Shown: positions 1 to 7,140, counted from the first letter of the stretch. The stretch: DNA of 18,273 bases from an uncultured archaeon A07HN63 (GCA_000496215.1 KI543199.1:35256-53528); one strand, 5' to 3'. Program-made: numbers and translations. The notes: a model not told the origin generated them from the sequence alone.

Positions 1-93
1 GACCGCGTTCACGAGCCCAAGTGAGACGATGTCCTCGTCGAAATCAGGGTCCTCGACGGTTGCGAGCCGGGACCGTACCTCGTCGGCATCCAT
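1..93 (-). CDS. Mrp/NBP35-type ATP-binding protein, N-terminal fragment (runs off the window)
   Basis: Only the first 31 codons lie in the window, read from an ATG at 93. They begin MDADEVRSRLATVEDP and continue to an IVSLGLVNAV-like segment. This matches the start of the MIP18/SufT (DUF59) domain that precedes the P-loop ATPase in haloarchaeal Mrp/NBP35 proteins, which are iron-sulfur cluster carriers or scaffolds acting in the cytoplasm. The P-loop itself lies outside the window, so a stand-alone DUF59 protein is also possible. A TATA-like box at 117-123 sits about 27 nt before the ATG, which supports this start and a leaderless transcript. The identification rests on the short domain pattern only. 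Confidence 0.7.
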   Translation of the reverse strand, partial: MDADEVRSRLATVEDPDFDEDIVSLGLVNAV

Positions 94-116
94 GTCACCA
101 GTTCGGTGTGTCCGCA

Positions 117-123
117 GAATAAG
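117..123 (-). promoter_or_regulatory. TATA-like box for the Mrp/NBP35-type gene
   Basis: On the minus strand the sequence reads CTTATTC, centred about 27 nt before the ATG at 93. That is the usual archaeal distance from TATA box to transcription start, so the transcript should begin at or next to the start codon. Position and composition support the call; no experimental start is known. Confidence 0.45.
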
Positions 124-147
124 GGTTTGGTGCTACACTCCGGTGGC

Positions 148-357
148 TCAGTCCTCTGCCTCGACCGGTTCGGCCTCGGCCTCGTCGCTCTCGTCGTCGT
201 GGGTATCGCCCTCGTCGGAGCGAGCGGCGACCAGCGCCCCGCTGGCGACGCTGAACATCGGTTCCTCGGGCGAGCTCACGCCGCTGATGCTGAACGGAAT
301 CTCGGCGTCGCCGAGGTGGTCCTCGAAGAGATTCTCGAAGCCATCCGGGCTCGCATG
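148..357 (-). pseudogene. 5'-truncated C-terminal remnant, possibly actin/Hsp70-superfamily protein
   Basis: The minus-strand frame ending at the TGA at 148-150 reads ASPDGFENLF, then EIPFSISGVSSPEEPMFSVA and SGALVAARSDE, and ends in an acidic tail. A 'P-x-F-x-V-A-x-G-A-L-x-A-A' ending is what one expects at the C-terminus of actin/MreB/Hsp70-fold ATPases; haloarchaea have actin homologues such as salactin and volactin. No ATG or GTG start lies in this frame upstream of 357. Beyond about 357 the translation turns into Arg-rich non-protein-like sequence, and the next 460 bases carry a real gene on the other strand. It therefore looks like the last ~65 residues of a gene that lost its 5' part. 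The family assignment is tentative; the truncation is seen directly. Confidence 0.45.
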
Positions 358-380
358 GCGATCAGGACGACGCCGAGCGG

Positions 381-818
381 ATGGATCTCTACACGATTGC
401 CGTCGAATTCGATATCGAGGGCCGGAGTTCAATGTCGAAAGCCGAACTCATTGACGCGATCCTCGCCGCCGCCGAACAGCAGTACACCAACCCGTTCGAG
501 TCGGTCGATATCGACTTTCCCGGCGCGACGGAGACAGACACGGAAGCGGCAGACGCCGCTGCCGACGACGACGCAGAAACCGACAGCGGGGTAGACGACT
601 CCAACGATACAGATGAACTTGGTGACGATGACGAGGCTGCGTCGTCCGACGATGACTCCGGCCAACTCAACGCCATGCTGAGCCTGATGGAGACACACGA
701 CGACAAGTGGTGGTCGACTGATGGTGACGCTCGATACAAGGTGGAACTCCCCGACGGCAGTGTCGAATCTGCCCGCACGAAAGACGATGTGCGGGCGATG
801 TTGTTCAAGAATTACTGA
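381..818 (+). CDS. Acidic protein with Rho-N/SAP-like N-terminal motif
   Basis: The 145-residue product opens with LYTIAVEFDIEGRSSMSKAE followed by LIDAIL. This is the helix-extended-helix pattern of the Rho termination factor N-terminal (SAP-like) domain, usually a nucleic-acid-binding or protein-binding module, at residues about 3-31. Residues about 50-95 are a low-complexity Asp/Glu/Ala/Ser linker. The C-terminal ~45 residues contain a WW-containing, basic segment ending AMLFKNY that I do not recognise. The ATG at 381 is the only plausible start, because the frame is open upstream only to a stop at 291 and has no ATG or GTG there. No promoter or Shine-Dalgarno sequence is evident, and the domain starts only three residues in, so the true 5' end may have been lost at the same junction that truncates the neighbour at 148-357. 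The function is unknown. Confidence 0.65.
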   Translation: MDLYTIAVEFDIEGRSSMSKAELIDAILAAAEQQYTNPFESVDIDFPGATETDTEAADAAADDDAETDSGVDDSNDTDELGDDDEAASSDDDSGQLNAMLSLMETHDDKWWSTDGDARYKVELPDGSVESARTKDDVRAMLFKNY

Positions 819-873
819 GTTTCTGGTCGGACGAGGCGAAATACGTAGTGACCGACTGGTGCTTGCTCCTCGC

Positions 874-1212
874 TCAGGGTAGTTGCAGCGTCCCCTCGTA
901 GTGATGGGTACCGTCGACCGACGTGACAAGCGTGTATTCGTCTGGCGGCTCGATCCCCCACTTCCGCAGTCGCTCATCGACGCCATCGACGATGGTGGTC
1001 ACGAACGAGCCCCGGTCCCGCAGTGTGGGCGGCGACTGTGTATGCTCTGTTTCGTACCGACAGGTGGCAGTCGAAGCATCCTCCGGCACGACCTCGATCC
1101 GCAACTCGCTTCTGAGCCTCCCGCCAATCGGGTCCGGCGTTCCATACAGACAATCCTCTCCAAACTCGTCGATTGCTGTCAGTATCTCATCCGGAACGTG
1201 ATTCATCCACAT
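874..1212 (-). CDS. Hypothetical acidic protein
   Basis: This 112-residue protein has no family I recognise. It is predicted soluble, with no membrane segment and no signal peptide. Its composition (many Asp/Glu/Thr, few Lys) is typical of haloarchaeal cytoplasmic proteins, which argues that it is real. The C-terminal half alternates polar and hydrophobic residues (TLVTSVDGTHHYEGTLQL), suggesting beta strands. Two in-frame ATGs (1212 and 1206) are possible starts. It lies 46 nt downstream of the isopentenyl phosphate kinase stop on the same strand, so it could be the last gene of that transcript. A short inverted repeat (gggca/tgccc, 1232-1250) sits in the gap. Confidence 0.6.
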   Translation of the reverse strand: MWMNHVPDEILTAIDEFGEDCLYGTPDPIGGRLRSELRIEVVPEDASTATCRYETEHTQSPPTLRDRGSFVTTIVDGVDERLRKWGIEPPDEYTLVTSVDGTHHYEGTLQLP

Positions 1213-1258
1213 CGGAAACGACGCACTGAACGGGCAACTGCATTGTGCCCGCTATCGA

Positions 1259-2070
1259 TCAGTCACCGTCGATACGGGTTCCCGGCGCGTCGCCGGCGAG
1301 AAACGGCCCGACAGCGTCAGGGCCGAAGATCCGTGCTGTCCCTGACAGCCCGAGCAACTCTCGGACCTTGCCGGCCATCCCGCCGCTCACGTCGGTCGAC
1401 TCGCTGTCGCCGAGGGCGGCCGCAACCGAGTCGAACTCGGTGATCGCGTCGATCACCTCGCCGTCGGCGTCGAGCACGCCCGGCACCGTCGAACAGAGCC
1501 CGACGCGGCGTGCACCGAGTCGGTCGGCCAGCCCGGTCACGAGTTCATCGCCGCTGAGGACGGTTACACCCTCGCCAGCGTGGGCAACGACATCGCCGTG
1601 GAGTACCGGCACGAACCCCTCTCCCAGCAGGCCCTCGACTGCCCCAGTCGGGAGCGAGAGCTCCGCCTGCTCATCGCGGGCGACAGCCGATAGCGGGTGC
1701 ACCGGCACGGCGTCGATGCCGGCGGCCTGCAGCCGGTCGACCACGACGCCGTTGAGTTGTTTCATCGCGCCGTGGATCGCGGTCACGGCGGCGGGATCGT
1801 GACTCCCCTCGGTCGTCGAGACCCCGTGCTCGGCGGCGTGGACGTGTCCGAAGCTCCCGCCGCCGTGGACGACGATCAGGCCAGCAGCATCACCGGCAGC
1901 TTGATCGCCGTTGCCAGCGGTCGAACCGGCGTCGGCAATCGCCGACACGACATTGTCGAGGGCGTCGTCGTCGACATTTCGGGGGTATCCTTGTCTGTAA
2001 TGACGCTCCCGCCGAGTTTGAGGATCCTCAGGGCACCGTTGTCCGGGCTTTCGCCGTCGCTACCAGCCAC
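1259..2070 (-). CDS. ipk: Isopentenyl phosphate kinase, with one apparent -1 frameshift
   Basis: IPK phosphorylates isopentenyl phosphate to isopentenyl diphosphate, the last step of the archaeal modified mevalonate pathway feeding ether-lipid and carotenoid synthesis. The amino-acid-kinase fold is clear. An N-terminal ILKLGGSVITDKD (phosphate-binding Lys) is followed by VVHGGGSFGH (catalytic His), CSTVPGVLDADG, and a C-terminal DVSGGMAGKV nucleotide-binding segment. The start is a GTG at 2070, two bases after the mevalonate kinase stop, implying coupled translation. The frame breaks at about 1974-1979: after ITDKDTPE the continuation VDDDALDNVVSAIADAG is in the next frame, as if one base were missing. 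Restoring one base gives about 270 residues. All catalytic motifs are preserved on both sides, so sequence error is likelier than a dead gene. Confidence 0.88.
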
Positions 2071-2072
2071 GA

Positions 2073-3089
2073 TCAGGCTTCCTCCACACGGACGCCCTCG
2101 GTGGCGAGTTCGGCGCGGAACGCCTGCTCGCAGTCAGGCGTGTAATCGAGGCTGGTCGCTGTTTCGTCGGTCGCATCGAGGGCGACGATACAGCCACCGC
2201 CGCCCGCGCCGGTGAGTTTCGCGCCGTCGGCACCGGCCTCGCGGGCAGCCCACACCATCGTATCCAGCGACCGCGAGGAGACGCCGAGTGCCGACAGCAG
2301 CCCGTGGTTGATATCCATCAACTCGCCCAACTCGCCGATCAACCCCGCGCTCGGATCGGCGTCGGGGTCGGCGTCGGTGAGCAGCGACTCGCCTTCGCGC
2401 ACGATATCGCCGATAGCCTCGACGGTATCGGCGGCGAACTCGTAGCGGTCTCGCAGCGTGCGAACGCCGGCGACCAGTTCGCCGGTATCGCCCGCGCCGC
2501 CGTCGAAGCCGACGACGAAGGGGAGTGCGGGCGCCGTGATCCGGCTGCAGTTGTCGCCCTCGACGCGGACCGCCCCGCCCATCGTCGAACAGAAGGTGTC
2601 GGCCCGGGAGGCCTGTCCGTCTTGTACGTCGTACTCGGCCTGATAGGCGCGATCCGCGAGCTCGCGGCGGTCAAGCGGCTCGCCGAGGGCCTGTGTCGCG
2701 GCCTCGATCCCGGCGACGACGACCGCGGCTGACGAGCCAAGCCCCGCGCCCAGCGGGATGTCGCTGCTCACGGAGATATCGAAGCCGGCCGCCGGCGCGT
2801 CGGCCGCATCACGGGCCTGCTCGACAGCGGCGTCGACGTACCCGGTCGCCGCGTCGAGGAGTGGTTTCGGTACGTCGACAGCTGATCGCTCGTCCGGTTC
2901 GTTGGCGTACTCGACCGCAAACCCGTCGAGCGTGAGATCCTGTGCCTCGACGCGCACGTGATCGTCGTCGCGCGGCTCGGCCGTCACCGTTGCCCGCCGC
3001 TCGATGGCACACGGGACGGCCGGCTCGCCGTAGACGACCGCGTGCTCGCCGAAGAGATACACCTTCCCCGGCGCGCTGACGACCGTCAT
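2073..3089 (-). CDS. mvk: Mevalonate kinase
   Basis: This cytoplasmic GHMP-family kinase converts mevalonate to mevalonate-5-phosphate, committing it to isoprenoid synthesis for archaeal membrane lipids. The 338-residue protein has the complete family pattern: motif 1 APGKVYLFGEHAVVYG at residues 6-21, motif 2 DIPLGAGLGSSAA at about 110-122 (ATP phosphate loop), a catalytic-Asp segment ASRADT around residue 164, and motif 3 KLTGAGGGGC at 291-300. It sits downstream of rpsB and directly upstream of ipk (2-nt gap), so the two kinases of the pathway are co-transcribed. A strong TATA box at 3151-3162 and a tandem octamer upstream give it its own promoter. The ATG at 3089 lies about 40 nt after the predicted transcript start, behind a G-rich stretch. 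Confidence 0.95.
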   Translation of the reverse strand: MTVVSAPGKVYLFGEHAVVYGEPAVPCAIERRATVTAEPRDDDHVRVEAQDLTLDGFAVEYANEPDERSAVDVPKPLLDAATGYVDAAVEQARDAADAPAAGFDISVSSDIPLGAGLGSSAAVVVAGIEAATQALGEPLDRRELADRAYQAEYDVQDGQASRADTFCSTMGGAVRVEGDNCSRITAPALPFVVGFDGGAGDTGELVAGVRTLRDRYEFAADTVEAIGDIVREGESLLTDADPDADPSAGLIGELGELMDINHGLLSALGVSSRSLDTMVWAAREAGADGAKLTGAGGGGCIVALDATDETATSLDYTPDCEQAFRAELATEGVRVEEA

Positions 3090-3150
3090 CGCAGCCCCCT
3101 GGCTGCCGCGCTCCCGTCTGGTGTGACATACCTGTCAGTCTGTAGCGAGG

Positions 3151-3163
3151 GTTTTTATATATC
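3151..3163 (-). promoter_or_regulatory. TATA box of the mevalonate kinase transcript
   Basis: On the minus strand this reads ATATATAAAAAC, the strongest TATA-like element in the window. The predicted transcript start is near 3130, about 40 nt before the mvk ATG. It lets the mvk-ipk pair be expressed separately from the ribosomal block upstream. Supported by sequence and position only. Confidence 0.65.
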
Positions 3164-3165
3164 AC

Positions 3166-3188
3166 CATGTGAAAGAGGAACATGTGAA
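3166..3188 (-). repeat. Tandem octamer TTCACATG upstream of the mvk TATA box
   Basis: Two exact copies of TTCACATG (minus strand) are separated by 7 nt, a 15-bp period that is roughly one and a half helical turns. The proximal copy ends three bases from the TATA element, where archaeal activators or repressors bind next to the BRE. This is a candidate operator for control of the mevalonate branch. The repeat is seen directly; the regulatory role is inference. Confidence 0.4.
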
Positions 3189-3384
3189 CGCTGGCTAACC
3201 GATGGCCGGCACTCACGCGTTTGAGGTAGTGTGACTGCCTCAGACGGAAACGGGGAATGGACGCGCAGGTCCGCACACCGCGGACACGATTTTCTCGATG
3301 CTACTACTCCGCCCCTCAGAAGCTTTGCAGTCGCATTGCTCGGCGGCCGTGCGAACAACAGAAAACGAATATAACTGCGGCCGA

Positions 3385-4279
3385 TCAGAGGGCGTCTTCG
3401 AAGTCGTCGAGTTCGTAGACCGTGCCGGCGTTGCGTCGGTCCAGCGTCTCGTTGGCCAGCAGCCAGTAGACGACGCTCAGCGCGCGTCGGCCCTTGTTGT
3501 TCGTCGGCACAACGAGGTCGACGTTGCTGACCTGATTGTTGGAGTCACACATTGCGACGACCGGAATCCCGACCGTGATCGCCTCCTTGACGGCCTGGGC
3601 GTCGCCAATGGGATCGGTGACGACGACCACATCGGGCTCGATGTAGCCCTCGTAATCCGGGTTGGTCAGCGTGCCCGGGATGAATCGCCCGGTGCGAGCG
3701 CGTGCGCCGATGGCCTCGGCGAACTTCTCGGCCGGGAATCGGCCGTACTGTCGTGAGGAGGTGACGAGCACCTGTTCGGGGCTGTAGTTCGAGAGCAGAT
3801 CGGCGGCCGTGCGGATGCGGCTGTCGGTCTGGCTCACGTCGAGGACGTAGAGCCCGTCGTCACGGACGCGGTGGATGAACCGCTCCATGTCGTTGGTCTT
3901 CTGCTGGGTCCCGATGTGGACACCCGCGCTGAGGTAGTCCTCGACAGGAATGAGGAGATCGGCCTCGTCGTCGGGCATCACGTCGTCATCGAACGGTGAC
4001 TCCTCGTCCTCGGCTTCGTCAGCCTCGGCGTCACCGTCGGCAGCCGCGTCGGCTGCGTCTGCCGTCTCGGCCGCTTCGTCGTCGGCAGCCGCTTCCGCAG
4101 CCGCCTCGTCAGCAGTCGGCCGCTTCGGCATCGGCGTCGGTGGTTGTTTCGGCCTCGTCGACCCCCTCGTCGGCGGCCGCGTCGGCGTCCGGTGCGTCAT
4201 CGACAGGCGCGTCATCGTCGGCAGCCGCGTCGGCTGCGTCGTCGTCCTGTGTGTCAAGTTCTGTGTTGTTGTCGCTCAT
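3385..4279 (-). CDS. rpsB: 30S ribosomal protein uS2, with one apparent +1 frameshift in its acidic N-terminal extension
   Basis: The uS2 core is unmistakable: EDYLSAGVHIGTQQKTNDME, SSRQYGRFPAEKFAEAIGAR, RTGRFIPGTLTNP, VVVTDPIGDAQAV and a C-terminal LSVVYWLLANETLDRR. It belongs to the small subunit near the mRNA exit and uS8/uS5 side. Haloarchaeal uS2 carries a long Asp/Glu/Ala-rich N-terminal tail. Here the tail starts at the ATG at 4279 (MSDNNTELDTQ), which overlaps the enolase stop as ATGA. The frame runs into a premature TGA after the tail residues DAEAADC. Skipping one extra base at about 4111-4115 joins the tail to ADEAAAEAAADDEAAE and the core, giving about 297 residues. Without the correction, a Thr/Pro/Arg-rich out-of-frame N-terminus would be predicted from 4257, which is not haloarchaeal in composition. 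Confidence 0.93.
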
Positions 4280-5474
4280 ACTGCGTCGTCCGCGATTCGG
4301 ATCAGTTCGTTCAGCTTGGCGGTTCGTTCGCCGGCAACGGTGCCGGTCTTGATGTAGTCGGCGTCGGTCGCCACCGCGAGGTGGGCGATGGTCGTATCCT
4401 CAGTTTCGCCCGACCGGTGAGAGATAATCGTCTCGTAGCCGTTCTGAACCGCCAGCTCGATCGCGTCGACGGTATCCGACAGCGAGCCGATCTGGTTCGG
4501 CTTGATGAGGATGCTGTTGGCCGCGCCGGCCTCGATCCCATCTTCCAGCCGCGAGACGTTTGTCACGAAGAGGTCGTCGCCACAGATCAGCGTCTGGTCG
4601 CCGACCTGTTCGGTGAGGTCGGCGAAGGCCTCGTAATCGTTCTCGTCGAGTGGGTCCTCGACGTATGCGAGGTCGTGTTCCTCGACGAGCCCGGCGACGT
4701 ACTCGATCTGTTCGTCCGTCGACTTCTCGCCGTCGCTGTACTGGTAGGCGCCGTCCTCGTACATCTCGGCGGCGGCCATATCCAGCCCGAACTTGATCTC
4801 GAAGCCGACATCGTCGGCGACCCGGTCGGTCGCCTCGGCGACGATCTCGAAGGCCTCGCTATCGTCGATCGCTGGCGCCCACGCGCCCTCGTCGCCCTTG
4901 CCGGCGCCGATATCGCGCTCGTCGAAGATATCGCCGATCGTGGCGTGGACGGCGGCGTTGGCGAAGACGGCCTCGGAGACACTCGGCGCGCCAACCGGCG
5001 CGGCGAGGAACTCCTGAATGTCGGTCGCGTCCTTGGCGTGTTCGCCGCCACCGACGACGTTGCCGAGCGGGATCGGGAAGTTGTCGCCGCGGAACGCGCC
5101 GCCGAGATGCTGGTAGAGTGGCGCACCCAGCGTGTCGGCGCGGCCTTGGCGGCGGCCATCGAGATGGCGACCGCGCTGTTGGCCCCGATCTCGGAGAAGT
5201 CGTCGGTGCCGTCGGCCGCCCGCAGCGTCTCGTCGACGGAGCGCTGATCGCCGGCGTAGACGGAGCCGACCAGCCGCGGCACCGCGTGCTCGCGGGCGCT
5301 GGCGATGGCTTCCTTCGGTGGGAGTTCGATAGCCTCGTACTCACCGGTCGAGGCACCCGAGGGTGCGGCGGCGCGACCGAAGCCACCGGTGTCGGTGAGG
5401 ACATCTGCTTCGACCGTGGGGTTGCCACGGGAATCCAGTACGCGTCGGAGTGAAACTGAGCTTATCTGTGTCAT
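4276..5474 (-). CDS. eno: Enolase (phosphopyruvate hydratase), with one apparent -1 frameshift
   Basis: Enolase interconverts 2-phosphoglycerate and phosphoenolpyruvate in the cytoplasm. The N-terminal frame reads SLRRVLDSRGNPTVEADV and PSGASTGEYEA (the mobile active-site loop) up to AISMAAAKA. One base is then missing near 5139-5142, and the next frame continues ADTLGAPLYQHLGG, GGGEHAKDATDIQEF (active-site His), FGLDMAAAEMY (metal Asp), VEDPLDENDY (metal Glu), CGDDLFVTN (metal Asp), ILIKPNQIGSLSDT (catalytic Lys, family signature), SHRSGETEDTTIAHL and YIKTG. Restoring the base gives 399 residues, normal for archaeal enolase. It starts two bases after the rpoK stop and its own stop overlaps the rpsB start. 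All catalytic residues are present, so a damaged gene is unlikely. Confidence 0.94.
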
Positions 5475-5476
5475 GG

Positions 5477-5647
5477 TTACTCTCTGTTAACGGTGAACGG
5501 TAGGGCGCCCGCGTCGTACTCCTCGGCGGCGATGAGGATCGGCTCGCTGCGGTCGGTCTCGACGAGCACCGGCGCACCGTACGAGATCTGCAGCGACCGC
5601 GCGCCGAGAATGCGGGCCTTCTCGTAGCGGTTGTACTGTTGTGTCAT
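5477..5647 (-). CDS. rpoK: DNA-directed RNA polymerase subunit K (Rpb6/omega homologue)
   Basis: This 56-residue gene starts at the ATG at 5647, which overlaps the rpoN stop as ATGA, and ends with TAA at 5477-5479. The product starts MTQQYNRYEKARILGARSLQ and continues ISYGAPVLVE, the core of the archaeal RpoK/Rpb6/omega family that clamps the largest polymerase subunit and promotes assembly. Archaeal RpoK proteins are typically 55-60 residues, so the length is right. Its place between rpoN and eno is the conserved archaeal order. Translation should be coupled to rpoN upstream and to eno two bases downstream. Confidence 0.93.
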   Translation of the reverse strand: MTQQYNRYEKARILGARSLQISYGAPVLVETDRSEPILIAAEEYDAGALPFTVNRE

Positions 5648-5838
5648 TGGTAGGGTGCAACGACGTCGACGAGGTCGGTGTGCGACACCATCATCCGGCG
5701 ACAGCAGTGCCGGGTAAGCCCCAGATCGTCGAGGACCTCGGCTGGGTCTTCGTCGCCCTCCTCGGCGCGGGTCTTGAACTCCTCGTAGTGTTCACCGATG
5801 ACTGTGCCACAGGTGAAACACCGGACTGGGATCATCAT
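5644..5838 (-). CDS. rpoN: DNA-directed RNA polymerase subunit N (Rpb10 homologue)
   Basis: This is a 64-residue zinc-binding polymerase subunit that joins the D/L assembly platform. The N-terminal MMIPVRCFTCG supplies the CxxC pair (Cys7, Cys10) and RHCCRRMM supplies the adjacent Cys pair (45, 46), the atypical zinc ribbon unique to Rpb10/RpoN. Length and sequence match the family from end to end. Two ATGs are adjacent at 5838 and 5835. A purine-rich GAGGTGAT lies just upstream and also spans the corrected uS9 stop at 5851-5853, so it may act as its ribosome binding site. Confidence 0.96.
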   Translation of the reverse strand: MMIPVRCFTCGTVIGEHYEEFKTRAEEGDEDPAEVLDDLGLTRHCCRRMMVSHTDLVDVVAPYQ

Positions 5839-5850
5839 ACGTGGATCACC

Positions 5851-6248
5851 TCAGCGGTAGGACTTCTGGTAGCGAGCCCGTGCGCCGGGACCGCCCCACT
5901 TCTTTTCTCCGACTGCCGGGTGTCGTTGACCAGCAGCGAGCGGTCGAACTCGCGGTAGGCCTCGCGCAACTCGGCGTCGTTGAGATGCTGGACCAGCCCG
6001 CGAGCCAGCGCCGTGCGAACGGCGTCGGCCTGCCCGCTGAACCCGCCACCGTTGACGGTCACGTCGATGTCGACGCTATCGCGGAGTTCGTCGCCGGCGA
6101 TGCGGAACGGCTCGAGCATCTTGAGCCGCGCCAGCTCTGGTTCGACCAGCTCGACCGGCTGGGAGTTGATACGGACACGGCCCTCGCCGTCGCGCACGGT
6201 TGCGCGGGCGATGGCCGTCTTCTTCTTGCCTGATGTGTTGGTTACCAT
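5851..6248 (-). CDS. rps9: 30S ribosomal protein uS9, with one apparent -1 frameshift near the C-terminus
   Basis: The N-terminal part reads NTSGKKKTAIARATVRDGEG, VNGGGFSGQADAVRTALAR and REFDRSLLVNDTRQSEK, standard archaeal uS9. After RQSEK the frame slips at about 5902-5906, inside or next to a run of four T on the plus strand. Adding one base restores the family ending KWGGPGARARYQKSYR and a TGA at 5851-5853, for about 132 residues. That C-terminal tail normally reaches the P-site tRNA and is functionally important. Read uncorrected, the frame goes on to a stop at 5835 and ends in an unrelated sequence that would overlap rpoN. The start overlaps the uL13 stop by 7 nt. Confidence 0.94.
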
Positions 6249-6679
6249 GTAACGTTCGCCCCCAGTTTCTCGGCGATCTCGCCAAGCGAGATGAACTTGA
6301 TATTCGAGAGTCGATCCAGCGATGTCCCGTCGAGTACCTCGCCATCCTCATCGTACGGGTTCCCGAGGTAGACACGGACGTTCTCGAAGGCTTCGCGGCC
6401 GTGATCCTGCTTGTACGGCAGCATCCCACGGATAGCTCGCTTGAAGATGCCGTCCGGCCGTTTCGGGTAGTAGGGCCCGCTGTCGGAGCCGATCTCGGCG
6501 CGTTGCCGGTATTTGTCGATCGTCGACTCCGGATTTCCGGTGATGACGGCGTCCTCGGCGTTGACGACGGCGATGCGGTCGCCGTCGAGGGCCTGCTGGG
6601 CCACCTCGCTGGCGACCCGCCCGAGGATGCAGTCGCGGGCGTCGATGACCGTGTCGACCTCGAACTCGGCCGCGCTCAT
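6242..6679 (-). CDS. rpl13: 50S ribosomal protein uL13
   Basis: The complete 145-residue product has the family's DARDCILGRVASEVA start segment, GDRIAVVNAEDAVITG, YYPKRPDGIFKRAIRGMLPY (rRNA-contacting core) and the ending ISLGEIAEKLGANVTW. It binds 23S rRNA early in large-subunit assembly. The gene is intact, starts with ATG at 6679 overlapping the eL18 stop as ATGA, and overlaps uS9 downstream. This is the archaeal L18e-L13-S9-N-K order. Confidence 0.97.
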   Translation of the reverse strand: MSAAEFEVDTVIDARDCILGRVASEVAQQALDGDRIAVVNAEDAVITGNPESTIDKYRQRAEIGSDSGPYYPKRPDGIFKRAIRGMLPYKQDHGREAFENVRVYLGNPYDEDGEVLDGTSLDRLSNIKFISLGEIAEKLGANVTW

Positions 6680-7029
6680 CGAACCACCCGTACGTTGGTG
6701 CCCTCGGGATTGTCTTCGAGGGCTTCTTCGAGTGTCACTGCGTCGCCGACCTGCCCGATCTTCGTGCGGGCAGTCGACGAGAAGTCGACGGCGGCGACGG
6801 TGACGTCTGTTTCGAGCACACCACTGCCGAGGACCTTGCCGGGGACAACGACAGTTTCGTCCGACTGGGCGTATCGCTCGATGCGGCCCAGATTGACCTC
6901 CGCGTGGGTGCGCCGTGGCTTTGCGAGACGGTCGGCGATGTCGCGCCAGACAGCGGCGTCTGACTCGCCAGCGACCGTCTGTAGCTCGGCGATGAGACTC
7001 TGAAGTCTCGGATTCGTCTTACTGCTCAT
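6676..7029 (-). CDS. rpl18e: 50S ribosomal protein eL18
   Basis: The complete 117-residue archaeal/eukaryotic-type large-subunit protein shows SSKTNPRLQSLIAELQ, RTHAEVNLGRIERYA, VVVPGKVLGSGVL and TVAAVDFSSTARTKI, all characteristic of eL18. It is the first protein gene after tRNA-Leu, starting 26 nt beyond the 3' end of the mature tRNA, so its mRNA is probably released by tRNA processing. It overlaps uL13 by 4 nt. Confidence 0.96.
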   Translation of the reverse strand: MSSKTNPRLQSLIAELQTVAGESDAAVWRDIADRLAKPRRTHAEVNLGRIERYAQSDETVVVPGKVLGSGVLETDVTVAAVDFSSTARTKIGQVGDAVTLEEALEDNPEGTNVRVVR

Positions 7030-7055
7030 GAGTTTGCTCCTGAGAGAAATCGGAG

Positions 7056-7140
7056 TGCAGGGAGCAGGATTTGAACCTGCGGACCCCTATGGGACAGCGC
7101 CCTGAACGCTGCGCCGTTGGCCAGACTTGGCTATCCCTGC
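7056..7140 (-). tRNA. tRNA-Leu (anticodon CAG)
   Basis: A class II cloverleaf of 85 nt with no intron and no encoded CCA. The acceptor stem is GCAGGGA/TCCCTGC with discriminator A, as required for leucine. The anticodon stem CAGCG/CGCTG closes the loop TTCAGGG, giving anticodon CAG for CTG codons, the major Leu codon in GC-rich haloarchaea. The T arm is GCAGG-TTCAAAT-CCTGC and there is a long variable arm. Flanks CGGAG (5') and CTCCG (3') can pair, extending the helix of the precursor. Confidence 0.95.

Larger units (their letters stand above)
3090..3384 (-). other. Intergenic region between rpsB and mvk
   Basis: These 295 bases hold no convincing gene. Contents are the mvk leader and promoter (to 3163), the tandem octamer (3166-3188), a perfect inverted repeat gtccgc-acacc-gcggac at 3269-3285 that could fold as a hairpin, and an AT-richer patch just after the rpsB stop (3365-3380). 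A T-rich tract follows the hairpin on the plus strand only, so it is not a clear terminator for rpsB. Confidence 0.5.

Noticed and set aside
3269..3285. Hairpin gtccgc/gcggac as the rpsB terminator
   Set aside because: The T-rich tract follows it on the plus strand, not on the rpsB strand. Archaeal termination mainly uses T-tracts.
3155..3358. A 67-codon minus-strand frame with a CxxC between rpsB and mvk
   Set aside because: It is basic and Ser/Arg-rich in composition, has no domain, and overlaps the mvk promoter.
4144..5247. A 367-codon open frame on the plus strand
   Set aside because: It lies antisense to uS2 and enolase and arises from the codon bias of GC-rich genes. It contains no family motifs.
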